Assembly: GCF_004342025.1 (NCBI RefSeq)
Contig: NZ_SLWN01000002.1
Location: 558,001-622,000 of the forward strand
DNA length: 64,000 nt
Source: Kribbella steppae
GTDB lineage: Bacteria; Actinomycetota; Actinomycetes; Propionibacteriales; Kribbellaceae
Reading direction: 5' to 3'
This document shows positions 41,002 to 49,713 of this stretch, piece after piece. The notes under the pieces were generated by a model. That model ran no database searches, was not told the DNA's origin, and was given only the letters and a program-made list of their open reading frames with translations. Both the position numbers and the translations under genes were made by a program. The number at the start of each line of letters is the position of its first letter. Within the stretch, counting starts at the first letter, position 1.

Positions 41002-41715
41002 ATGAGTGCTCTGCAGGACGCGCACAGGCGAAACCAAGAGTCGGCCGGCGGCCGTCTCCAGGAGCGGCCGGACTGGTCCCTCTCCTTGGCGGCCTGGGCC
41101 GGCATCATCGGCCCGGTTCTGTTCACCGCGACGTTCTTGGCCCAGGAGGCTTTCCGCAGGAGCGAGTACAGCCCGCTCGCTGAGCCGGTCAGCGCGCTGG
41201 AGGCCGGACCCAACGGATGGATTCAGCAGGTCAACTTCGTCGTGTTCGGCCTGCTCACGATCGCCTGCGCGGTGGGACTGCACCGCGGCCTGCAGCCGAC
41301 GAGGGCGGGTATCGCCGGCCCTGCGTTGCTGTTCCTCAGCGGGATCGGTTGTCTGCTCGCCGCGACCTTCCCGCTGCGGCAGGACGCCGCCGGCGTGACC
41401 TACGACCCGGGCGGCCACATCGTCGCCGGGTTCCTGTTCTTCATGACAAGCGCAGTCGGACTGATCGTCGTGTCGCGTCGACTGGCGCATGATCCAAGGT
41501 GGCGGAGCCTCGCGACGTACTCGCTCGTCACCGGGATCGTCGCACTCGTTGGCTTCCTCGCAGGTGGAGGACTCGTGATGCCGGATGGCGCTCCCCTGCA
41601 CGACTGGGCCGGCTTGTATCAGCGAGTGCTGGTCGTCGCCGTCGTGTTCCCCTGCCGCATCCTCCTCTCGATCAGGTTGCTTGCCACAGCAACACCGGCG
41701 TCCCATCCCAGCTGA
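41002..41715 (+). CDS. DUF998 membrane protein
   Basis: 237 residues from ATG 41002, five bases after GGAGG. Six hydrophobic segments; family marks are AAWAGIIGPVLFTATFLAQE, EPVSALEAGPNGWIQQVNFV, FGLLTIACAVGLHRGL and the mid-loop YDPGGHIVAGFLFFMTSA. DUF998 proteins are uncharacterised integral membrane proteins. It follows the HD-LuxR gene by 56 bp on the same strand and could be its target or operon partner. Confidence 0.8.
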   Translation: MSALQDAHRRNQESAGGRLQERPDWSLSLAAWAGIIGPVLFTATFLAQEAFRRSEYSPLAEPVSALEAGPNGWIQQVNFVVFGLLTIACAVGLHRGLQPTRAGIAGPALLFLSGIGCLLAATFPLRQDAAGVTYDPGGHIVAGFLFFMTSAVGLIVVSRRLAHDPRWRSLATYSLVTGIVALVGFLAGGGLVMPDGAPLHDWAGLYQRVLVVAVVFPCRILLSIRLLATATPASHPS

Positions 41716-41740
41716 CGTCTAGCTAGTGCGACGGATGAGC

Positions 41741-41840
41741 GTACCGACCGACAGGACGTAGTAATGGTCACTAGGCGCCGCCCCGCTGACAGCCTGGCGA
41801 GAGACGCCCACTCCACCGGACACCTCCTGTCCGTCGGTAC
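41741..41840. repeat. 16-bp inverted repeat in an intergenic gap
   Basis: GTACCGACCGACAGGA (41741-41756) pairs with TCCTGTCCGTCGGTAC (41825-41840) at 15 of 16 positions across 68 bp, between two convergent genes ending at 41715 and 41908. The loop holds GGCGCC and GAGACGCCC stretches. Could be a structured 3' UTR or the ends of a small mobile element; no coding sequence is inside. Confidence 0.5.
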
Positions 41841-41907
41841 CGCACCTCACCTCGACGCTTGCCAGGTGTTTGACCCAGCCCGAGGAGATCCGAACCAGTC
41901 GGCGCTG

Positions 41908-43674
41908 TCACCATGAGCCTCCGCCGCCGCCTCCGGAGCCACCGCCCGCACCACCGCTGGAACCTCCGCCGCTATAGCCGCCGGAGGACGTGGAGTCGCC
42001 AGAACTGCTGCCGGTGTGAGACCTGGCGCCGTGTGCGGCGATCGGCATGTACATGGCGAGCTGCCAGCGGACGTGATCGTCGGGCACCGTCTGACGGGAC
42101 GAGGACGAACGCGAACTGTCCGCCGCGCGCTCGGCTGCGGCCAGCCAGGCCCTGGTCTCGCCGAGGGCGACCGCCCATGCGGTGAGCAGGTCCTCGTCGC
42201 GGCCGTCCCATCGGTCGATACCGGCCAGATGGCGGCGATACGCCTCGACCTGGCACCACAGCTCCGAGCCATGGGTGGTGCGTGCCCTCAGTTCCCAGGC
42301 ACGCAGCATCGCCGCGAGACCGGCACCTCCCAGTGCCGCGCCGACTGCCGTTGGTGTGCGCAAAGTCGTGCCCGGAGCCGCGATGTCCCCTGCCGTGACG
42401 ATGAGGACGATCACCCCGGCGACTATGGCCAAGGCCCCGCAGACCAGAGCCGCTAGGCGCAGTTGCTCCCCGCCCCGTACCCACAGACCATCACCACCTG
42501 AGCGGCGCCAGCTCCGCAGACCACGGCGCAGCTTGGTCCATGCGTTGGAGAAATGCCGGTTGTACTTGCGGAGCGACACGTTCGGGTTCCCGGCGAAGAG
42601 GGCGCCGAGCACGTCCATCGTCAACTTGTCGGCGCCGCCCGGCTGTACTTCGGACCTGCGGAGCACTGGATGTGAAACCCCAGTGACACGCAGGTAGCCG
42701 TCCAGCCCGGCACCCAGCAGCCACCCGACGAGATGGTGCTTGCGTACTCGGTCCGTCAGCAGGATTCCGCCTCGGGCCGGGCCGATGCCGGCTGGTGGCA
42801 CAGCGGACGGCTGAACGCTCCGGGCCAGACGGCCGATGTCCATCCGCCGGATCCGGCCGTCTGCTCCCTGGACGCGCTCACGTCCCGCCAGCCGCAGGAG
42901 CTCCGCGACCACCACCGCCGCCGCGAGCGCGATGCCGGTGACCCACAACCAGACCAGCAAGACACTGCCCCCGCGCTCGGCAGGCGCCGGACCGGTCGGC
43001 GGGTCGGGCAACCTGGCACCGCCGCCCCCTCCGGAGTCCGTGATCTGCCCGCACAGAGTCATGCCCTGTCCCTTGCCCAGACCGCCATGGGTGGCGTCAA
43101 GTTGACCCGGCAGAGGCTGCTCCATCGCCGCGCATGCATCGTCGGAACCAGACGATCCCGCAACACAAAGGACGGATTTCATGGCGTACGGCGCAGCGAG
43201 GTGGACTTGCACCTGCCCGATCGGTACCTCCCACTCAGTGCCGACGGCGTCCCATGCCAGCCATTCCCCGTCCCCCAGGCGCGGAAGGGTGTACTCGATT
43301 CGGTAGCGGTGCGTCCCGGTCACCGTCGCCGCCGGGTCGCCGATCACAATCCGCGCCCGACGGCCCTGGTCGACCCGGAACGGAACCTTCGCACCATCCA
43401 TCGTGACGGAAACGTCGCGCAGGTCACCACGGGAGTCCTGCGGCACTGTCCGATAGATGCCGTGCTTGTTCTCGCCGGCGAAGTCGTAGTCGAGTACTTC
43501 GGTGATCCGGGCGGTCCCGTCGCCACGGATGTCCGCCGCGACCCACATCCGCGCGACGCGCTCTCCGTTCTGCCCGAGGACCGCGCACAGCTGGCCGACG
43601 AGACCGACCACGATCACACCTGCCAGCAGCAGAACGGCGTCCTGTTTCCTGCGTTTCGCGACTGGGCCGGCCAT
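41908..43674 (-). CDS. DUF2207-type membrane protein
   Basis: 588 residues from ATG 43674. An N-terminal helix (LLLAGVIVVGLVGQLCAVLG) precedes an extracytoplasmic beta domain with ITEVLDYDFAGENKHGIYRT, VPQDSRGD and HRYRIEYTLPRLG, all hallmarks of DUF2207. Then come a helix (VLLVWLWVTGIALAAAVVVA), a cytoplasmic domain, two further helices and a terminal Gly/Ser run (SGGYSGGGSSGGAGGGSGG). The Gly/Ser-rich end with a final Trp is typical of this family. Function unknown. It lies divergent from the stress-type operon. Confidence 0.82.
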   Translation of the reverse strand: MAGPVAKRRKQDAVLLLAGVIVVGLVGQLCAVLGQNGERVARMWVAADIRGDGTARITEVLDYDFAGENKHGIYRTVPQDSRGDLRDVSVTMDGAKVPFRVDQGRRARIVIGDPAATVTGTHRYRIEYTLPRLGDGEWLAWDAVGTEWEVPIGQVQVHLAAPYAMKSVLCVAGSSGSDDACAAMEQPLPGQLDATHGGLGKGQGMTLCGQITDSGGGGGARLPDPPTGPAPAERGGSVLLVWLWVTGIALAAAVVVAELLRLAGRERVQGADGRIRRMDIGRLARSVQPSAVPPAGIGPARGGILLTDRVRKHHLVGWLLGAGLDGYLRVTGVSHPVLRRSEVQPGGADKLTMDVLGALFAGNPNVSLRKYNRHFSNAWTKLRRGLRSWRRSGGDGLWVRGGEQLRLAALVCGALAIVAGVIVLIVTAGDIAAPGTTLRTPTAVGAALGGAGLAAMLRAWELRARTTHGSELWCQVEAYRRHLAGIDRWDGRDEDLLTAWAVALGETRAWLAAAERAADSSRSSSSRQTVPDDHVRWQLAMYMPIAAHGARSHTGSSSGDSTSSGGYSGGGSSGGAGGGSGGGGGGSW

Positions 43675-43860
43675 CGTCGTAGTTCCACTCCTGGGATCTC
43701 GGGTGCCCCCACGCGGGAGTCGTGATCCGCGGGCACCGAGGCTAGGGATCGCCACTGGCGCCGCACTGCCCGTACTGCGCCCGTACCGCTGGGTGGCCGT
43801 ACTCGAGCGGTAGGGCGCGGGCCACGCTGCGCGCATGGCTTATCGGGTGGGGTGAGTTTC

Positions 43861-43885
43861 GTTTGTGGTGGTTGACGCCGGGTAC
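43861..43885 (+). promoter_or_regulatory. Stress-sigma-type promoter (SigB/SigF-like)
   Basis: GTTT (43861-43864)-N15-GGGTAC (43880-43885) fits the GTTT-N14-16-GGGTA(T/C) consensus of actinobacterial general-stress sigma factors. It is 60 bp upstream of the ATG at 43945. No sigma-70 hexamers are better placed. The rest of this 270-bp divergent gap shows no gene. Confidence 0.6.
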
Positions 43886-43944
43886 CGGCCGAGTGGCTGG
43901 GGGCCTGGTGGTGTGTACATGATCAGGATCAGGGAGGCAGCGAC

Positions 43945-44877
43945 ATGGCCGGAACAGGTGCCGCGGGCAGGCTGGTGAAGGCGTGGGGAACCGGGGTCAA
44001 GGAATTGCCGCGGAACACGACGTGGTTGCTGTCGAAGGCGTTGACGCCGCTGGAAGCGACGAAGGACGCGGCCGGCAGCGCGACGCACGCAGCCGGAGGC
44101 GGGCTGGTGGACATCGCCCGCCAGGCCGGGGCTTCTGTCCTGGACGCGCTGCCCGTGGGTGACTCGATCGAACTGAAGCTGCAGCGAGCCAGAGCCGCGG
44201 CCGACGAGGCCCAGCAGGCCGAGGCAGCGGCAGTCCGCGAGGCCGAGGAGGCGAAGGCAAGGAGCGACGAAGCGCGTCAGGTCGCCGAGCGGTGCCGGGC
44301 GTACGTGCGTGAGGTCGAAGGGGAGCAGGCGCAGGAGGTCAGCGAGAAGGTCGCCGAGGCCCGCCGCGAGGCCGATGCGCGGGTCGAGCGGGCTCGTGCG
44401 TCGGCGCAGGCAGACGCCGACCGCGTGGTGCAACGGGCGAAGGCAGAGGCGGACGACCGGGTCGCGAAGGCTCGCGAGGAGGCAGAGGCGGCGCAGTCGA
44501 AGGCCAAGCAGACGATGGCCGACGCGACGGCCAGCCTTGCGGAGGCCAGGCGACTGGCCGACGAGGCCACGGAAGCGACGAAGGCGGCAGCCGAAGAAGC
44601 ACACCGGCAGGCCGCGCAGCTCGCCGCGAACGCCAACCGCGAGGCCCAGAGCGCCGACGAACGGGTCCGCGAGGCCGAACAGGTCCGGTCCCGCGCCAGA
44701 GTCAGCGCACAGCGCAAGCGCGACGGGCGGGCTCAGACCACCGCCGACCTCAACGAGATGACCAAGACGGACCTGTTGAACCTCGCCACGGCTGAGGACG
44801 TCAAGGGCAGGTCGGCCATGAGCAAGCCCGAGCTGGTGACCGCCCTCAAACGCTCGTCCGGATCGAAGCGACGCTAA
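43945..44877 (+). CDS. Long coiled-coil protein with Rho-N/SAP-like C-terminus
   Basis: 310 residues from ATG 43945 with AGGGAGG upstream. Residues about 75-255 are an almost unbroken Ala/Glu/Arg coiled coil (AEEAKARSDEARQVAERCRA, ARREADARVERARASAQADA, and so on), with one Cys. The last 45 residues, LNEMTKTDLLNLATAEDVKG, RSAMSKPELVTALKRSSG, match the Rho-termination-factor N-terminal-like or SAP-type helix-extended-loop-helix motif ('l..mtk.eLy..A...di.GrS.Msk.eLi.aL'), which often contacts nucleic acid. The N-terminus (LVKAWGTGVKELPRN) is unassigned. It heads a three-gene stress-type operon. Confidence 0.72.
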   Translation: MAGTGAAGRLVKAWGTGVKELPRNTTWLLSKALTPLEATKDAAGSATHAAGGGLVDIARQAGASVLDALPVGDSIELKLQRARAAADEAQQAEAAAVREAEEAKARSDEARQVAERCRAYVREVEGEQAQEVSEKVAEARREADARVERARASAQADADRVVQRAKAEADDRVAKAREEAEAAQSKAKQTMADATASLAEARRLADEATEATKAAAEEAHRQAAQLAANANREAQSADERVREAEQVRSRARVSAQRKRDGRAQTTADLNEMTKTDLLNLATAEDVKGRSAMSKPELVTALKRSSGSKRR

Positions 44878-44895
44878 TCAGAAGTGGAGACGACC

Positions 44896-45075
44896 ATGGG
44901 ACTGCTGCACAGGAAGAGCCGGTGGGAGCGGGTGGTCGAGCCGATCGCGACCAACGCGACGAACGCGATGCGCCGTAGTGCTGTGCGCAACAGCCTTGCC
45001 GCCGCTGCCGCGGCGATCGGCATGAGCGCTGCGAGCGCGGTGGTGTCGTCGCGGCGGCAGAAGGACAAGAAATGA
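44896..45075 (+). CDS. Small basic protein of the stress operon
   Basis: 59 residues from ATG 44896, six bases after GGAG; a GTG at 44884 lies in the ribosome-binding site. Basic N-terminus (MGLLHRKSRWERVVEPI) and one weak hydrophobic segment with small residues (NSLAAAAAAIGMSAASAVVS), ending SSRRQKDKK. It overlaps the next gene by four bases (ATGA), so it is translated with it. It has the look of a small membrane-associated protein, but I recognise no family. Confidence 0.6.
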   Translation: MGLLHRKSRWERVVEPIATNATNAMRRSAVRNSLAAAAAAIGMSAASAVVSSRRQKDKK

Positions 45076-45278
45076 AGCTGCGCAGTCTCGCGGTGTTCGG
45101 CGTGGGGTACGTGCTCGGAGCCAAGGCGGGACGTGAACGCTATGTACAGATTGTCGAAGCGCTCCAGGCGGCGTCGCAGCGGCTCGACGAGGCTCGCCGT
45201 CAACGCGGCAAGCCTTCCCGCGCCGGGAGCGGGAGCAACGGACTCGACAGCTATCTGGACGAGCACAGCCGGAACTAA
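45072..45278 (+). CDS. YtxH-like small protein
   Basis: 68 residues from ATG 45072 within the previous stop (ATGA). The N-terminal LAVFGVGYVLGAKAGRERYV pattern (short glycine-rich hydrophobic segment, then AKAGRERY) is common in small actinobacterial YtxH-like proteins, followed by a helix (VEALQAASQRLDEARRQRGK). Function unknown; the operon and its promoter suggest a role in general stress. Confidence 0.65.
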   Translation: MKLRSLAVFGVGYVLGAKAGRERYVQIVEALQAASQRLDEARRQRGKPSRAGSGSNGLDSYLDEHSRN

Positions 45279-45759
45279 CACCCTCGCCGGCGGCGCTGTT
45301 GTACACACCTCACTGGTAGCCCGGCTGCTCGGACTGCGGATCCTGACCGTGGAGGGCACGATAGTGCTGTCACCGGTCTCGTACGGCGTCCCGCCGGCGG
45401 TCCCTCCCCGCACGACAGCCCGTACGACGGCCCAGACGACGACTCACACGACGGCCCAGCTGGATGCGAAAACTGCGTCCAAAGGAATAGGGGCAAGGCT
45501 CGGCCCGTCAGCGCGGTTGATCGACGAGAGCATCGATGACCTACGCGCACTGGACCACCACTGAACGAAGAGGGTCGTAGCCGGCGTGGCAAGTCGTCGG
45601 CGCCGCGAAAACCGTTGGCTGAAAGGCAAGCTGCTAGGTCAACTATTCCCGGTGGTCTGATGGGGTCCTCAGATCGGCCGTCGCGGGTTAGGGTGGCGTG
45701 GGGCCGCCCCTGGAACCTGTTGTTGACAAGGGTTTTCGCGCGTTCAAGGGGGCAACACC
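45279..45759. other. 481-bp gap without a supported gene
   Basis: A + strand frame ends at 45564 (RLLGLRILTVEGTIVLSPV then a Thr-rich stretch and RLIDESIDDLRALDHH), but it lacks a convincing start outside the previous gene. A further short frame ends at 45660 (RRRRENRWLKGKLLGQLFPV). Either could be a remnant. TTGACA at 45724 lacks a -10. No tRNA or hairpin terminator seen. Confidence 0.4.
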
Positions 45760-46584
45760 GTGGGGACGATCACCACCAGCGACGGCACCGAGATCTTCTA
45801 CAAGGACTGGGGCGAGGGCCAGCCGATCGTGTTCAGTCATGGTTGGCCGCTGTCGGCCGACGACTGGGACACCCAGCTGCTGTTCTTCCTGCAGCACGGC
45901 TATCGCGTCATCGCTCACGACCGCCGCGGTCACGGCCGGTCCACCCAGACCGCCGACGGTCACGACATGGACCACTACGCCGATGACCTGGCCGCGGTCG
46001 TCGAACACCTCGACCTGCACGATGCGATCCACGTCGGCCATTCGACCGGCGGAGGCGAAGTCACGCACTACTTGGCCCGGCACGGCGAAAGCCGCGCCGC
46101 CAAGGCCGCACTGCTCTGCGCGGTGCCACCGCTGATGGTGAAGACCGACGCCAACCCGGACGGCCTGCCCAAGGAAGTCTTCGACGACCTGCAGGCACAG
46201 CTCGCGGCGAACCGCTCGGAGTTCTACCGAGCGCTGCCCTCCGGACCGTTCTATGGGTTCAACCGGCCGGGCGCGGAGTCGTCCGAGGCGGTCATCGCCA
46301 ACTGGTGGCGCCAGGGCATGATGGGCGGCGCGAAGGCCCACTACGACGGCATCGTCGCCTTCTCCCAGACCGACTTCACCGAGGACCTGAAGAAGATCAG
46401 CATCCCGGTGCTGGTGATGCACAGCGAGGACGACCAGATCGTGCCGTACGTCGCCTCCGGCCCTCGATCGGCGGAGTTGCTGAAGAACGGGATCCTCAAG
46501 ACCTACAAGGACCTCCCGCACGGCATGCCCACCACACACGCCGACGTCGTCAACGCCGACCTGCTGGAATTCATTCAGTCCTAG
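45760..46584 (+). CDS. Alpha/beta hydrolase (non-haem chloroperoxidase-like)
   Basis: 274 residues from GTG 45760, with AAGGGGG upstream. Cofactor-free haloperoxidase/esterase family: [20 protein letters not shown], then [20 protein letters not shown], nucleophile elbow [15 protein letters not shown], acid in [10 protein letters not shown] and the His in [15 protein letters not shown]. These match the classic Ser-Asp-His triad and the HDRRGHGRS motif of the family. Probably a cytoplasmic esterase or perhydrolase; the halogenation named in annotations is a side reaction. Stands alone. Confidence 0.87.
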   Translation: MGTITTSDGTEIFYKDWGEGQPIVFSHGWPLSADDWDTQLLFFLQHGYRVIAHDRRGHGRSTQTADGHDMDHYADDLAAVVEHLDLHDAIHVGHSTGGGEVTHYLARHGESRAAKAALLCAVPPLMVKTDANPDGLPKEVFDDLQAQLAANRSEFYRALPSGPFYGFNRPGAESSEAVIANWWRQGMMGGAKAHYDGIVAFSQTDFTEDLKKISIPVLVMHSEDDQIVPYVASGPRSAELLKNGILKTYKDLPHGMPTTHADVVNADLLEFIQS

Positions 46585-46663
46585 AGATCACCCGCACCAC
46601 AAAGTACTTCGTCATGCCCAAACGCCCTCCCCCGGCGATGATCGCCTGACGAGAGGACGTGTC

Positions 46664-47482
46664 ATGAGCAGGAACCGATTGCCCCGTACGTTGACCGTGC
46701 TGCTGGCGGTCTTGGCCGTCGTACTGACCGCGGTGACGCCCGCCGCGGCGTCGCACTCGGATAAGCCCAAGCCCACCGTCGTCCTGGTCCATGGTGCCTG
46801 GGCCGACGGATCCAGTTGGGCCAAGGTCACGAGCCGCCTCCAGTCGGAGGGTTACACCATCCGAGTGCCACCGAACCCACTGCGCCGCCTCGAGAGCGAC
46901 GCCGCAACCATCAGGCTTTTCCTCTCCACACTGTCCGGGCCCGTTGTGCTGGTCGGTCACTCGTACGGCGGTGCCGTCATCACGAACGCGGCGACCGGCA
47001 ATCCGAACGTCAAGGCGCTGGTGTACGTCGACGGGTTCGCCCCCGGACAGGGAGAGTCGATCTTCCCGCTGGCCGGCGCGGACTCCGCATTGGCCGTCCC
47101 CGACCCCACCACAGTCTTCGACTTCGTCCCCTACCCTGGTGGGCCTGCCGGTGACGTGGATCTGTACCTCAAGCGCGAGACCTTCCTGACGTCGTTCGCG
47201 TCCGGGGTGCCGCGCCGCGAGGCCGAACTCTTGTACCCGTCGCAGCGGCCGCTCACGTTGGCCGCCGGAAACGACGTGTCAGGTCCGCCGGCGTACGCCA
47301 CGATCCCGTCCTGGTACGTGCTCGGCACCCGCGATCTCATCATCACGCCGACCGCGCAGGAGTTCATGGCCGAGCGCGCAGGCGCCAAGATCACCCGGGT
47401 CAAAGCCGGCCACCTCGTCCTGATCACCAACCCGAGCGCAGTCACCAAGGTCATCGAACGGGCCGCCCGAGCAACACGCTGA
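46664..47482 (+). CDS. Secreted alpha/beta hydrolase
   Basis: 272 residues with a signal peptide (LPRTLTVLLAVLAVVLTAVT, then PAAASH). The fold begins VVLVHGAWADGSSWAKVTSR, the nucleophile elbow is LVGHSYGGAVITNAA, acid in VLGTRDLIITP, His in VKAGHLVLITNPSAV. HGAWADGSSW and GHSYGG are typical of the plant salicylate-binding/methylesterase-like group of bacterial hydrolases. It would act outside the cell on an unknown ester or amide. It follows the previous hydrolase by 79 bp. Confidence 0.85.
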   Translation: MSRNRLPRTLTVLLAVLAVVLTAVTPAAASHSDKPKPTVVLVHGAWADGSSWAKVTSRLQSEGYTIRVPPNPLRRLESDAATIRLFLSTLSGPVVLVGHSYGGAVITNAATGNPNVKALVYVDGFAPGQGESIFPLAGADSALAVPDPTTVFDFVPYPGGPAGDVDLYLKRETFLTSFASGVPRREAELLYPSQRPLTLAAGNDVSGPPAYATIPSWYVLGTRDLIITPTAQEFMAERAGAKITRVKAGHLVLITNPSAVTKVIERAARATR

Positions 47483-47561
47483 CCCGAGCGGTCTGTGGAA
47501 AACCCGGCGACCGGATGGCGGTGGGTCGATTACCCTTCGGCGGGAGCGGAAGGGGCTGCCG

Positions 47562-48065
47562 ATGGCTGCTGGGTATGCGATCCGGGCGTTGCGGGACGGG
47601 GATCCGGAGGTGATCTCGGCGGCGTTCACTGCCATCGGTTGGGACAAGCCGGTGCGTCAGTACGAGGCCTATCTGGCTGAGCAGCAGGCCGGCAAGCGCG
47701 ATGTACTGGTGGCGACGGTCGACGACCAGTTCGTCGGCTACGTGACGGTGCGGTGGGAGTCGGCGTACTTCGGCGCGATCCCGGAGATCCAGGACTTCAA
47801 CGTCCTCCCGCCGTACCGTCGCCGCGGGATCGGCAGCGGCCTGATGGACGCCGCCGAGTCCCGGGTCGCCGAACGGTCCGCGGTCGTCGGCATCGGCGTC
47901 GGTCTGTACGTCGACTACGGCACAGCCCAGCGCATGTACGTCCGCCGCGGCTACATCCCCGACGGCCGCGGCCTAATGTACGACAACCAGCCGGTCCCAC
48001 CCGGCGAAACCGTCCGCAACGACGACGGAGCCAACCTGATGTTCACCAAGTCACTGCGCACCTGA
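47562..48065 (+). CDS. GNAT-family N-acetyltransferase
   Basis: 167 residues from ATG 47562 with GGAAGGGG upstream. The acetyl-CoA loop is FNVLPPYRRRGIGSGLMDAA (R/QxxGxG/A motif) after VGYVTVRWESAYFG and EIQD. The C-terminal GLYVDYGTAQRMYVRRGYIP is the expected strand-helix end with the Tyr. Substrate unknown; related small GNATs acetylate antibiotics, peptides or amino sugars. Monocistronic, with a perfect terminator. Confidence 0.85.
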   Translation: MAAGYAIRALRDGDPEVISAAFTAIGWDKPVRQYEAYLAEQQAGKRDVLVATVDDQFVGYVTVRWESAYFGAIPEIQDFNVLPPYRRRGIGSGLMDAAESRVAERSAVVGIGVGLYVDYGTAQRMYVRRGYIPDGRGLMYDNQPVPPGETVRNDDGANLMFTKSLRT

Positions 48066-48096
48066 CAGCCCGGGCCGTAGCGACCCGGGCTGTCAG
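48062..48096. terminator. Bidirectional terminator
   Basis: CTGACAGCCCGGG / CCCGGGCTGTCAG, perfect 13-bp arms with a 9-nt loop, overlapping the GNAT stop codon and lying just before the end of the opposing peptidase gene at 48109. Confidence 0.85.
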
Positions 48097-48108
48097 CACC
48101 TCCGTGAA

Positions 48109-49581
48109 CTACGGGATGGAGGTGAGGTTGAAGGCGTAGCGGGCGGTGGAGTCGGCGATGGCGTCGGCGTTGACGTCCAAGGCCGTGAGGTTGGGGTTGG
48201 CGATGGTGTCGCAGGCCTGGTGGTAGCAGATGTCGTAGGCGACTCCCGCCGTACCGCCGAACAGGGCCGCTTCGGCCGCTGTCTTGATGCCTTCGGCGCC
48301 GGTGAAGATGCCGCCGGCGGGGATGCCGATCGCGATGAACGGGCCGTAGTCGGAGCGACCGTCGAAGTCGGTGCCGACGGTGGCCAGGTTGCGGCTGGTG
48401 AAGAAGCTCGCCAGCTGCTTCTCGATCTCCTCCGAGCCGGGCGGTCCGGCCGGTGCGCCCGTACCGTCGGAGTTGTCGCCGTCGTACAGCTTGTAGGCGT
48501 AGTTCGGCGAGGCGATCATGTCGAAGTTGAGGTACAGCCTGATCCGGTCCCGCTCGGCGGCGGTCAGGCCCTCGACGTACTGGTCGGACCCGAGCAGACC
48601 GATCTCTTCGGCGGCCCAGAAGGCGAACCGGACCTGGTTCTTCAGCGGGAAGTTCCCGATCTGAATCGCGGTCTCGAGGATGGCCGCCGTCCCCGAGCCG
48701 TTGTCGTTGATCCCTGGACCGGCGGGGACGCTGTCGAGGTGGGCACCGACCATGACGACGTTGTTCGGGTCGCCCTTGCGGGTTTCGCCGATCACGTTGT
48801 AGTCGGTTCCCAGCGTCAGCGTGGAGTCGACCTTGAGCCGGACGGTCGTGTTCGGGTTCGCGGCCAGCTCGTTGCCGATGGCGAAGCTGGCGAAGACCAT
48901 CGGGACGCCGGCCCGCCACTCGCCGATGTCGAGCGGGAACGCGTCGGTTCGGCCCGGCTGACCCTCGTTGAAGATGATGATGCCGCCGGCGCCGGCGAAC
49001 CCGGCGTTGCGCACCTTGGTGGCGAACGGGCAGGTGCCACGCTGGATGAGCGCGATGTTGCCGGCGTCGAACCCGGCGAAGTCGGACATCTCGCAGCCGC
49101 TCGTGGACGACGAGACCGGCGCCGGCGGCAGCGTCAGGTCGACACCCTGCACCAGGGCGGTCACGTCACCCGCGGGTGACGGCCGGAAGGTGAAGAACTC
49201 GGAGTTGCTGACGTAGGTCTTCGGTGTCGGTGTCACCTGGCTCAGGATGGGCGGGCTGTTCTCCACCCAGGCTTCGACGAAGTTGATCGGGTCGAGTGTG
49301 ACCTTGTAGCCGGCCAGCTCCAACTGCTGAGCGACGTACTCGGCCGACAGGTCGTAGCCCTTGGTGCCGGCGGCGCGGTTACCGCCGTTCTGGCTGGCGA
49401 TCGTCTGCAAAGCGACCATGTGCTTCTTGACGTTCTCTCCGGAGACCTTCTTGACCAGCAGCTTGGCGTACTCCTCTGCCGGAACGGCCGCGGCCGCGGC
49501 CGGGATCTGTTGGACGGCGACCAGAGCGAAGGCCGCGACGAGACTGACGGCGCCGACGGCGCCACGACGGAACACACGCAT
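48109..49581 (-). CDS. Secreted M28 aminopeptidase with PA domain
   Basis: 490 residues from ATG 49581, after a GGGGGAA ribosome-binding site. Signal peptide (VGAVSLVAAFALVAVQQIPA, then AAAA). A protease-associated insert lies at about 130-230, with GCEMSDFAGFDAGNIALIQR and GTCPFATKVRNAGFAGAGGI. The M28 metal site follows: MVGAHLDSVPAGPGINDNGS (His and Asp), FAFWAAEEIGLLGSDQYVE (the Glu pair), LYLNFDMIASPN (Asp) and DICYHQACD (His). This order is that of Streptomyces griseus-type two-zinc aminopeptidases with a PA domain. It would trim peptides outside the cell. Confidence 0.9.
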   Translation of the reverse strand: MRVFRRGAVGAVSLVAAFALVAVQQIPAAAAAVPAEEYAKLLVKKVSGENVKKHMVALQTIASQNGGNRAAGTKGYDLSAEYVAQQLELAGYKVTLDPINFVEAWVENSPPILSQVTPTPKTYVSNSEFFTFRPSPAGDVTALVQGVDLTLPPAPVSSSTSGCEMSDFAGFDAGNIALIQRGTCPFATKVRNAGFAGAGGIIIFNEGQPGRTDAFPLDIGEWRAGVPMVFASFAIGNELAANPNTTVRLKVDSTLTLGTDYNVIGETRKGDPNNVVMVGAHLDSVPAGPGINDNGSGTAAILETAIQIGNFPLKNQVRFAFWAAEEIGLLGSDQYVEGLTAAERDRIRLYLNFDMIASPNYAYKLYDGDNSDGTGAPAGPPGSEEIEKQLASFFTSRNLATVGTDFDGRSDYGPFIAIGIPAGGIFTGAEGIKTAAEAALFGGTAGVAYDICYHQACDTIANPNLTALDVNADAIADSTARYAFNLTSIP

Positions 49582-49713
49582 GGTTCCCCCCACAAGCGGA
49601 TAGACCAGTTCCCCCAGGCCTCACGCTCTCGCAATGTAACCGAGCCGACAGCGGTCGGCCAGAGGTCAGCGTTCCGGAAGGGAATCGTCCGGAACCTGTT
49701 CTACCGTGAGGCT

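Noticed and set aside
45724..45759. TTGACA as promoter of the haloperoxidase-like gene
   Set aside because: No acceptable -10 at 16-19 bp (AAGGGG there, which is the ribosome-binding site).
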